Of a stretch of 15,486 bases of DNA, positions 6,871 to 13,380 are shown in pieces (the first letter of the stretch is position 1; every line of letters begins with the position of its first letter). The DNA is from Rhodobiaceae bacterium (GTDB lineage Bacteria > Pseudomonadota > Alphaproteobacteria > RS24): NCBI GenBank assembly GCA_002689195.1, contig NZFC01000010.1:1-15486 (forward strand), in the 5' to 3' direction. A model generated the notes under the pieces. That model did no database searches, was not told the DNA's origin, and saw only the letters and a list, made by a program, of their open reading frames with translations. The translations under genes were made by a program, and so were the position numbers.

Positions 6871-7422
6871 GCTGCCTTTCGGCGGCAAATCTGGCACGGG
6901 CAGGTCGCGGAACTCAAGCTTTAATGTGGTGCGTTCGCCGGCCGAGTTTTCGCTGGCACTCTGGCCTTCGCGCTTTTGAATTTTGGCTTCTTCGGGCGGT
7001 CGTGCTTCTTTGTAAGCAAGGCGCGCTTCAAAGGGCCTGCCGCCCTCAATTTGCTCAAGCGCCTCTTCCACGGCATCGGCCAGCTCCGGCGAAAACGGGA
7101 GCGCATGCAAGCGCGGCGATGCGCGCAACGCGCCGCCAGCGGCCATGGGCTGGGCAAGAATGTAAATCCGGCCCGGCGTGCCATTGGCCTTGTCGGGCTC
7201 TTCGATAACCGCCCAATGCAGCTTGAACGGATTTGCAGGCGGCTCGGCAATCGCCCAGCCGCGCAAGTTTTGTGCGCCTATATACGCCCCGACATAAAGC
7301 GCGGTGACGAGAAAAATAGCCCCGATTTTAATCTCGCGCCGCCACGGGCTTGCCAGATTGAGATTGAGCAAAAGCGCGGCAACCACCGCATAGGCAATGC
7401 CGAGCAGGAGCGGAATATTCAT
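6862..7422 (-). CDS. Two-pass membrane protein, third gene of the ExbB/ExbD-like operon
   Basis: A 186-residue protein I do not recognise. Two membrane segments are visible (about 4-22 and 33-50), joined by a short basic loop (PWRREIK), followed by a soluble region of about 135 residues. That region has a striking block at 65-88 (PFKLHWAVIEEPDKA then a GTPGRIYI segment) that looks conserved rather than random, then an acidic helix (SPELADAVEEALEQIE), a charged linker rich in E, K and S, and an ending LKLEFRDLPVPDLPP. The ATG overlaps the stop of the preceding gene by four bases (ATGA) and has GGAG upstream, so translation is probably coupled. Its position as last gene of a proton-channel unit suggests a structural or coupling subunit, but this is inference. 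Which side of the membrane the soluble region faces is not certain. Confidence 0.8.
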   Translation of the reverse strand: MNIPLLLGIAYAVVAALLLNLNLASPWRREIKIGAIFLVTALYVGAYIGAQNLRGWAIAEPPANPFKLHWAVIEEPDKANGTPGRIYILAQPMAAGGALRASPRLHALPFSPELADAVEEALEQIEGGRPFEARLAYKEARPPEEAKIQKREGQSASENSAGERTTLKLEFRDLPVPDLPPKGSAN

Positions 7423-8033
7423 GGCTTATCTCCAGCGCGGATGAGCGCCTTGTCGCGGGTGTAAATTTTCGACACCGCGCCAGTGGCATCAAGGCTGAAG
7501 CGCACGGCGGTCTGCTCGTCGCCTGCGCCGGTAAGCGTGTTCGTGCCAGCAAACACGACCGAGACGTTAGGGTTCAATTTCTCGACCTTGACTTTCACGC
7601 GCACGGGCTTTTCGGTCACGGCTCTGTAATGCAGCAAGTTGACGACATATTCTCCCGCGGCGATGCCCCGCAAGGTCACGGTTTCTTGGTTGAGCGGATT
7701 TTCGATGCGCTCGCCATTAACCGTTAGCGCGTCATTGAGGCTACCGCGATCGTCGCGGTCAAGATGCATCAGGCCCGCCTCGCGCGTGTCGAACCAAACC
7801 AGATTGCCTGTGGCGTCTTCGACAATCAGGTCGATATCGTCGGGATGATTATCCGGCCATTGCGCGGTGATCAAAAACTCTGCCTTGGGGTTAATTTTGC
7901 CTTGGGTAATTTCGGGGCGGATCATGATGAAGGCCACCGAAAACATGAAGGCAAACCCAAGCAGGGCATTGAACAGAACATCCGTAAACGGGCTCTGGTC
8001 GTCATTGGGTGGATACAGGCGTTTGCCAATCAT
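7419..8033 (-). CDS. ExbD/TolR-like one-pass protein with YfaP/DUF2135-like periplasmic domain
   Basis: A 204-residue protein. Residues 15-38 form one membrane helix beginning PFTDVLFNALLGFAF, which matches the ExbD/TolR helix start (PF-x-DV); D18 would be the proton-carrying Asp. The periplasmic part does not resemble the short ExbD/TolR domain. It has AQWPDNHPDDIDLIVEDATG (58-76) and then HLDRDDRG (90-97), followed by strands including GEYVVNLLHYR (127-137). This W...DIDL...G...LDRDD...GEY pattern recalls the YfaP/DUF2135 beta-sandwich; that assignment is by eye. The start codon overlaps the stop of the ExbB-like gene (ATGA), and its own stop overlaps the next start in the same way. No peptidoglycan-binding OmpA motif is seen, which argues against MotB, TolR-Pal or ZorB function. 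Confidence 0.82.
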   Translation of the reverse strand: MIGKRLYPPNDDQSPFTDVLFNALLGFAFMFSVAFIMIRPEITQGKINPKAEFLITAQWPDNHPDDIDLIVEDATGNLVWFDTREAGLMHLDRDDRGSLNDALTVNGERIENPLNQETVTLRGIAAGEYVVNLLHYRAVTEKPVRVKVKVEKLNPNVSVVFAGTNTLTGAGDEQTAVRFSLDATGAVSKIYTRDKALIRAGDKP

Positions 8034-8581
8034 GAGTTGTCTCGGCCCAATTCGAGCAGATATTCCTGCATGGCGTCGGACAATATCTGAAATTGCAGAC
8101 GCAGCAGCAAATTGGCGACAAGGCCGGTCAGGGTCGTGTACAGCGCAACGGCCATGCCCGCGCTCATCTCGCCCAGCGCGGCTTGCAGGCTGGCGGCATC
8201 ATATCCGCTCAGCTTGCTGATTGGGGCCAGCATCAAAATAAAGCCGATAATGGTTCCCAAAAGCCCCAGCTTCAAAACGCTGTCGGCGGCAAACCAGCCA
8301 TGGTTCAGCCAGCGCGCTAATATCGCTTCGCGGTGGTCGGTGTCGAAATCGGTTGGCAGGTCATATTGGCGCTGCACCCAGCGCAACAGCCACAGCCAGC
8401 GCAAGGTAAGCACCAGCCAGATGCCGGCAATCAGATATGAAATGCCGCTGCGGTCGCCAGCGAGCAGCAGGCCGATAAGCCCTTGCTCGTTGAGCAGATA
8501 GCCAGCGAACACAATTAGGCCTGCAAGAATGAGCCCTTGCAAAAATGACGCATTTTGCGGGCGCGCACGATATTCTGACAC
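8030..8581 (-). CDS. MotA/TolQ/ExbB-family proton channel protein
   Basis: A 183-residue membrane protein with four predicted helices (about 14-40, 46-66, 102-122, 141-163). The last two carry the family signature: LGLLGTIIGFILML (105-118) and ALGEMSAGMAVALYTTLTGL (135-154). T110 and T149/T150 match the channel-lining threonines of ExbB and TolQ. In this family five channel subunits surround two ExbD/TolR/MotB helices and turn proton flow into rotation or pulling. It is shorter than E. coli ExbB or TolQ and has only a small cytoplasmic loop between helices 2 and 3 (about 67-101). The start is GTG at 8581 with GGGAG 9 nt upstream. It is the first of three genes with four-base overlaps, so the unit is almost surely one transcript. 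Confidence 0.88.
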   Translation of the reverse strand: MSEYRARPQNASFLQGLILAGLIVFAGYLLNEQGLIGLLLAGDRSGISYLIAGIWLVLTLRWLWLLRWVQRQYDLPTDFDTDHREAILARWLNHGWFAADSVLKLGLLGTIIGFILMLAPISKLSGYDAASLQAALGEMSAGMAVALYTTLTGLVANLLLRLQFQILSDAMQEYLLELGRDNS

Positions 8582-8650
8582 GGATAATCTCCCTTTTAAT
8601 CAGCCTCAGTTTAACGCCAGCAAAAGCCAAATGTCGAGAAAAGTGAGAGG

Positions 8651-8664
8651 TTTAAGCGCTTGCT
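8651..8664. promoter_or_regulatory. Possible LacI-family operator upstream of the sugar symporter
   Basis: TTTAAGCGCTTGCT contains the 8-bp palindrome AAGCGCTT with a central CG and matches 12 of 14 positions of the general LacI/GalR operator form TGNAANCGNTTNCA, four of them N. It lies 43 nt before the GTG start of the GPH-family symporter, where a repressor could block transcription. No LacI-type regulator gene is in the window. The 125-nt gap 8582-8706 must also hold the promoter of the divergent channel operon. Confidence 0.4.
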
Positions 8665-8706
8665 ATTTGGAGCCATACATGGTCGAGTTTTTCGAGGAGA
8701 ATTCCA

Positions 8707-10095
8707 GTGAGCGATCTAACTGCCGACCAAAATGTGCCCGCAGCACCGCGGCAAACCATCAGTCTTGTTGAACTTTTAGGTTTCGCCATTCCCACGGTCG
8801 GCGCTGGCTACATGTTCTGTCTGGTGTCGCTTTACCTGATGAAATTTGCGACCGATGTATTGCTCATCGCACCGGCTGTCATGGGCTTTATTTTCGGCGT
8901 CTCGCGGTTTTGGGATGCGGTGTCCGACCCGCTGGTAGGCTATTTATCCGATAAAACCCAAACGCGCTTGGGGCGTCGGCGTCCGTGGATATTTGCCAGT
9001 ATCATTCCGGTGGGTCTGAGTTTCTGGATGCTGTCGGCCCCGCCCGAAAGCTTAAGCGATAATCTTTTGGTGGCGTGGATGGCGGTTGGCGTCATCGGCT
9101 TTTACTCGGCCCAGACCATGTTTGTGGTGCCGCATATGTCGCTGGGCGCGGAACTGACGGATGATTATCACGAGCGCAATAAAATTTTCGGTGCCCGCCA
9201 TGCCGGATGGATAGCTGGATATATCAGCGCGCTGGTAACTATGTACTGGCTCATACTGGCCGAAAGCGAAAGTTCCGAGGCCGTCCGCACGCTGGCGGCC
9301 GACCAGTCAACTTACGCCGCCGTGGTCACGGGCGTTATGCTTTTGATATGCGTTGTGTTCGTGCGCGAGCGACCGGAATTTTCAGGGCGCGGCGCGGAAA
9401 ACCCGTTCACGGCTTTGCGCGATATTTTGCGAAACAAGCATGCCAGCCTGCTGATTTTTATCATTTTCATTGAAAATCTTGGCGGGGCTGTCATTACCAT
9501 TTTGACGCTGTATAACGCCGAATATGTGCTGAACGCGCCGCAAATGGCACCGTTTTTCATTCTGAGCTATATGGTGTTTTCATTTCTTCTGACCCCGATT
9601 TGGATGCCGATTGCCAAGCGCATCGGCAAAAAACGCTTGTGGTTTTGTTCCATGATTGTCACTGCCTTCGCGTTTGGCTCCATGGCTTTTTTGCAAGAAG
9701 GCGACGATATTGTGCTGCTGGTGCTGGCGGCTATTGCGGGGGCAGCCGGTAGTTGCGGTGGCACCATCAACCCGTCCATCAAATCCGATGTCATCGACTA
9801 TGACGAGTTGCAAACCGGCGAACGCAAGGAAGGCGCATATTTCTCCGCCTGGTACTTCGTCTCGAAATCGGCCTATGGCATTATGCTCATGGTCACGGGG
9901 TTTTCGCTTTCAGGGGCAGGCTTTGTACCCAAAGTTGAGCAGACCGAACTGGTGGTCAACACGCTGCGCTTCCTTTATGCCGGCGTGCCGTTCATTGCCT
10001 ATATTTTCGGGGCCTTATTGTTCCTGCGGTTCAGCTTCAATGAAGCCGAACACGCCGAAGTCATTGCCGAGCTGGAACGCCAAGGTAAACGTTGA
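8707..10095 (+). CDS. GPH-family (major facilitator) sugar:cation symporter
   Basis: A 462-residue transporter with about twelve membrane helices. The diagnostic glycoside-pentoside-hexuronide block follows helix 2: FWDAVSDPLVGYLSD (68-82) then KTQTRLGRRRPW (83-94), which sets the family apart from ordinary sugar MFS proteins. A second family-like segment is SDVIDYDELQTGERKEGAYFS in the C-terminal half. Relatives import glycosides, pentoses, hexuronides or their oligomers together with Na or H ions; the substrate here cannot be told. The start is GTG at 8707 with GAGGAG about 9 nt upstream. The gene ends 8 nt from the end of the convergent amidohydrolase. A LacI-like operator lies just upstream, fitting substrate-induced expression. 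Confidence 0.88.
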   Translation: MSDLTADQNVPAAPRQTISLVELLGFAIPTVGAGYMFCLVSLYLMKFATDVLLIAPAVMGFIFGVSRFWDAVSDPLVGYLSDKTQTRLGRRRPWIFASIIPVGLSFWMLSAPPESLSDNLLVAWMAVGVIGFYSAQTMFVVPHMSLGAELTDDYHERNKIFGARHAGWIAGYISALVTMYWLILAESESSEAVRTLAADQSTYAAVVTGVMLLICVVFVRERPEFSGRGAENPFTALRDILRNKHASLLIFIIFIENLGGAVITILTLYNAEYVLNAPQMAPFFILSYMVFSFLLTPIWMPIAKRIGKKRLWFCSMIVTAFAFGSMAFLQEGDDIVLLVLAAIAGAAGSCGGTINPSIKSDVIDYDELQTGERKEGAYFSAWYFVSKSAYGIMLMVTGFSLSGAGFVPKVEQTELVVNTLRFLYAGVPFIAYIFGALLFLRFSFNEAEHAEVIAELERQGKR

Positions 10096-10103
10096 ATTAA
10101 GCC

Positions 10104-11894
10104 TTATTCCGCCGCCAGCTTTTCCGCATCCGCATGCTGAATGCCGCGAACGAGCTTACCCGGCAATTTGCCGGTCGGTGTGCCGTCTTGATACGTCACG
10201 ACCCCGCTGACAATTGTGTAGCGATAGCCCGAAATTTCCTGAATGAGGCGGCGACCGCCGGCTGGAAGGTCATGCACCATTTTCGGCTCATGCAATTGCA
10301 GCGCATCAAAGTCAATGACATTGAGGTCGGCCTTCATGCCCGGCACGATGGTGCCACGATCGTGCAGGCCGTAAAGGGCCGCCGTGCTGCTGGTTTGGGC
10401 GGCAACGGCTTTTTCAAGGCTGAAGCGGGCCCCGCGCGCGCGGTCGCGTACCCAGTGCGATAGCAAATAGGTCGGAAAACTCGCATCCGTAATCACGCCG
10501 CAATGCGCCCCGCCATCGGACAGGCTAAGCACGGTGTTCTCATTATGGAACATTTCATAAATATGGTCGTAATTCTGATTGGCATAATTCAGAAGCGGCA
10601 GGAACACATAGCCCTTGCCGTCATTTTCCATCAGCATGTCGAAAACAATTTCCGCCGGAGGTTTGCCTTGCGCTTTGGCAATCTCGGCAACACTGTCTTT
10701 GCGCTCTGGCTCGTAATTCGGCACACCGTCCTGCATCAGCCGGAACATATTGTCGAAGCCCAGCGTGATGAGGGCGCCAACGCCATTACCGCTCGGCAGG
10801 CCGCTACCCTCTTGGGTGTCGTTTTCCTGCATGAAATAAGGCGCGCCGTTAATCAGGCTTTCGCGAATTTTAGGGTCGCGCAAATTTTCAAGCCGTTCTT
10901 CGGGCGACAAGTCGGCCAGCGGCAAATATTCCGGATGCAATGAGAACGGATGCACCGTGCTTTCCCAGCCCAAAATCAGCCCCGGCGCGCGCAAGGCAAT
11001 CTGGGCTTTAATATTGGCACCATTGGCGACCGCGTCATCGGTCATTTTCAGCAAATTGCGCCAGCCGTCCTTATCAACCGGGTTCTGCAACAGCGCATAG
11101 CTGACGGGCAGGCCGGTTTTTTGCGACATCTCCGCCATCCAGCCAAACTCCTCTTCGGCCGGATTGAGGTCTGACGCCATTTCAAAAATGCCGTAGCCGC
11201 CGCGCTGCATGGCCTCGGCAATGCCGATCAATTCGTCTTTATTGGCGAAGGTTCCGGGAACGGGTTTGCCGTCCTTTGCCAGATGCAACATGGTCCGCGA
11301 GGTCGAAAAACCTAGGGCACCGGCACGAATGCCTTGTTCTACAATAGCAGCCATGGCGTCAATATCATTATCTGTGGCGGCTTCGTTATTGGCGCCGCGT
11401 TCGCCCATGACATAGGCGCGAACTGCGCCATGGGGAATTTGCGTGGCAACATCGAGCGCGCGCGGCATCTTGTCCAGCGCATCGAGATATTCGGGAAATG
11501 TCTCCCAATCCCAAGTGATGCCTTCGGCCAATGCTGCGCCGGGAATATCTTCTACGCCTTCCATTAGGCCGATAAGCCAGTCATGACTGTCGGGTTTGGC
11601 CGGAGCAAACCCGACCCCACAATTGCCCATCACTGCGGTCGTCACGCCGTTCCAGCCCGATGGCAACAAATACGGGTCCCATGTAACTTGGCCGTCATAA
11701 TGGGTGTGAATATCGACCCAACCTGGCGTCACAAGATCGCCCCGTGCATCGATTTCGGTGGCGGCTGCGCCTTCAAGGGAGCCGACCGTGCCAATCTCGG
11801 CAATCAGTCCGTCTTTGATGGCAATATCGGCCTCGCGCGCGGGCGCGCCAGTGCCGTCAACCAACTTTGCATTGCGGATGATAAGATCAAACAT
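10104..11894 (-). CDS. N-acyl-D-amino-acid deacylase family amidohydrolase
   Basis: A 596-residue metal hydrolase of the amidohydrolase superfamily. It opens with the usual small beta domain (DLIIRNAKLVDGTG), then the first metal motif in GWVDIHTHYDGQ (H63, H65), and C91 in GNCGVGFAP, as in D-aminoacylases where Cys bridges the zinc. The Asp of SLSDGGAH (D460, with H464) matches the catalytic Asp. The final part (GTIVPGMKADLNVIDFDAL) closes the composite beta domain. Length is longer than classic D-aminoacylases (about 480) but normal for a subgroup often labelled D-aminoacylase or simply amidohydrolase. No signal peptide, so cytoplasmic. ATG at 11894 is preceded by AGGAGA. It is divergent from the DUF1329 pair. 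The true substrate (N-acyl-D-amino acid, hydantoin-like or other amide) is uncertain. Confidence 0.88.
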   Translation of the reverse strand: MFDLIIRNAKLVDGTGAPAREADIAIKDGLIAEIGTVGSLEGAAATEIDARGDLVTPGWVDIHTHYDGQVTWDPYLLPSGWNGVTTAVMGNCGVGFAPAKPDSHDWLIGLMEGVEDIPGAALAEGITWDWETFPEYLDALDKMPRALDVATQIPHGAVRAYVMGERGANNEAATDNDIDAMAAIVEQGIRAGALGFSTSRTMLHLAKDGKPVPGTFANKDELIGIAEAMQRGGYGIFEMASDLNPAEEEFGWMAEMSQKTGLPVSYALLQNPVDKDGWRNLLKMTDDAVANGANIKAQIALRAPGLILGWESTVHPFSLHPEYLPLADLSPEERLENLRDPKIRESLINGAPYFMQENDTQEGSGLPSGNGVGALITLGFDNMFRLMQDGVPNYEPERKDSVAEIAKAQGKPPAEIVFDMLMENDGKGYVFLPLLNYANQNYDHIYEMFHNENTVLSLSDGGAHCGVITDASFPTYLLSHWVRDRARGARFSLEKAVAAQTSSTAALYGLHDRGTIVPGMKADLNVIDFDALQLHEPKMVHDLPAGGRRLIQEISGYRYTIVSGVVTYQDGTPTGKLPGKLVRGIQHADAEKLAAE

Positions 11895-11968
11895 GATTGT
11901 CTCCTGAAACTAACTGTTGTCATAATCCTGCCCGATACGATACGGTTTGGCAAACTTTGGGAGTAACC
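11895..11968. promoter_or_regulatory. Short divergent promoter gap, amidohydrolase / DUF1329
   Basis: Seventy-four bases separate the two starts. Toward the DUF1329 gene, TTGTCA (11917-11922) and GATACG (11939-11944) form a weak 16-nt-spaced promoter candidate next to a direct repeat GATACGATACG. The ribosome site GGGAG is at 11959-11963. The amidohydrolase promoter must overlap the same bases. Confidence 0.3.
11959..11963 (+). promoter_or_regulatory. Ribosome binding site deciding the first DUF1329 start
   Basis: GGGAG lies 5 nt before the ATG at 11969. The longer frame from 11897 would add 24 residues in front of a clear signal peptide and overlap the opposing promoter, so the ATG at 11969 is preferred. 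Confidence 0.65.
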
Positions 11969-13333
11969 ATGCCTTCATCAAAAATGCGAATTGCCGCTAT
12001 GGGCGCCTTTTGCGCGCTAATTGCAGGCGGTGGTGCCTTCGCTGATAGCGAACTTCTTGGAACCAAATTAACACCAATGGGGGCAGATCCGAGTGCCTCT
12101 GCCGACGGAGTGATTCCTGCCTGGACTGGCGGCTTTACCCCCCCGCCCGCCGATTATACGCCGGGCCAACCCCATATAGACCCGTTTACCGATGACGAGC
12201 GCCTTTTTACCATTAGCCATGAAAATCTAAGTGAATACGCTGATCGTCTGCCTGCCACCCAAATAGAGTTATTAACGAAGTTTGCTGGTAAATATGTCTT
12301 GGACGTTTACCCAACAAGGCGGAGCTGTGCGTTTCCTGATAGCGTTTATGCGGCAAATAAACGGAATGCTGATGGAGCGCAATTGGCAAAGGGTGGTGTT
12401 GGGTTTACAGGTGCCTGGGGAGGAGTAGCGTTTCCGGTGCCGCAAAATGCGGACGAAGTTTTATGGAACTTTAAAACCCATTTTAATGGGCGACGTTATT
12501 CCGCAAAAATAACGGGCGGAAACATGTACGAAAATGGTGTTTTTACTCGTATCGTTCGAGAAGATAAGCGTTATTCGTTTTATTATGACCCCCGGACTAC
12601 TTCTTCTGCCGATTTAAAAAATAGCTTGTTCATATGGATGGGCATTTGGTCAGCTCCTCCAGCAGTCAATGGTTCAGGGTTTTCTATGACGAACACCATT
12701 GACCAAATTGCCCAGCCTCGGCCAGGTTTTATGTTCCGCCCCGATACTCGAAAAATTGTTCGGCCTGTTCCTAATGCCACAAGCTATGAGGCGCCGATGA
12801 TGACTGGAGATGGCTTACGTATCGCAGATGATATGATGTTGTTTAGCGGCTCACAGGATCGATATAACTGGAAAATGAAAGGGAAAAAAACTTTATACAT
12901 TCCATATAATGTCTACCGTGCAACCGACCCGGCAACTGGGATAGAAAATCTGGTAAAGCGGGACTTTTTGAATCCTGAATTCATTCGATATGAATTGCAC
13001 CGGGTATGGGTCATTGAAGGAATTTTGAAGCCCGAATTTTCCCATCGTTACTCACGGCGGGTCATGTACTTCGATGAAGATACATGGATAGCGGTAGGAA
13101 CAGATTTGTACGATGAGAACGGCACGCTAACCCACGGGCAAATTGGTTTTATTAAGAACTATTATGAATATCCAGCTTGCATCCAAGACTTCGATATCAA
13201 GTACGATTTGGTGCAAGGGCGGTATAATATCGATAACTTGAAAATCGAGTTCGGTCCGGCGAATCTAGACGATGATAAGATAAGCAGTCGCTCTTTTGGC
13301 TCAGCAGCTCTTAAACGGGCGGTTGGCAGATAA
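11969..13333 (+). CDS. Exported DUF1329 protein (first of tandem pair)
   Basis: A 454-residue exported protein. The signal peptide MPSSKMRIAAMGAFCALIAGGG ends at AFA before DSE. The mature chain shows the DUF1329 hallmarks: an early GVIPAWTGGFTPPP segment (47-60), HIDPF, YPTRRSC, and a conserved end with IRYELHRVWVIEG, YFDEDTWIAV and FIKNYYEYPACIQDF. The mature protein has exactly two cysteines, C120 and C404, at the same places as in the neighbour, which suggests a disulfide. DUF1329 proteins are periplasmic or outer-membrane-associated and often sit near RND-type transporters or DUF1302 proteins; I believe the fold is LolA/LolB-like, which points to lipid handling, but the function is not established. 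The first roughly 260 bases are GC-rich and the rest much less so. Confidence 0.9.
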   Translation: MPSSKMRIAAMGAFCALIAGGGAFADSELLGTKLTPMGADPSASADGVIPAWTGGFTPPPADYTPGQPHIDPFTDDERLFTISHENLSEYADRLPATQIELLTKFAGKYVLDVYPTRRSCAFPDSVYAANKRNADGAQLAKGGVGFTGAWGGVAFPVPQNADEVLWNFKTHFNGRRYSAKITGGNMYENGVFTRIVREDKRYSFYYDPRTTSSADLKNSLFIWMGIWSAPPAVNGSGFSMTNTIDQIAQPRPGFMFRPDTRKIVRPVPNATSYEAPMMTGDGLRIADDMMLFSGSQDRYNWKMKGKKTLYIPYNVYRATDPATGIENLVKRDFLNPEFIRYELHRVWVIEGILKPEFSHRYSRRVMYFDEDTWIAVGTDLYDENGTLTHGQIGFIKNYYEYPACIQDFDIKYDLVQGRYNIDNLKIEFGPANLDDDKISSRSFGSAALKRAVGR

Positions 13334-13336
13334 ACC

Positions 13337-13358
13337 ATCTCTAGTCTAGACTAGAGAT
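13337..13358. repeat. 22-nt perfect palindrome between DUF1329 paralogues
   Basis: Bases 13337-13347 are the exact reverse complement of 13348-13358 (arm ATCTCTAGTCT). It starts 3 nt after the first gene's stop codon and ends 22 nt before the second gene's ATG. As RNA it can form a 9-bp stem with a CTAG loop followed by TATTTG, a weak terminator or attenuator; as DNA it could bind a dimeric regulator. Confidence 0.75.
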
Positions 13359-13380
13359 TATTTGAAAAGAAGTTGTTACT

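Noticed and set aside
6862..8581. Zorya anti-phage or flagellar MotAB assignment for the channel operon
   Set aside because: The second protein has no OmpA/peptidoglycan-binding motif and no ZorC/ZorD or ZorE-like genes are adjacent; the first protein lacks the large cytoplasmic part of MotA and the long tail of ZorA.
11897..11968. Longer N-terminus for the first DUF1329 protein
   Set aside because: It would place 24 extra residues, including two Cys, before a clear signal peptide, has no ribosome site, and overlaps the opposing gene's upstream region.
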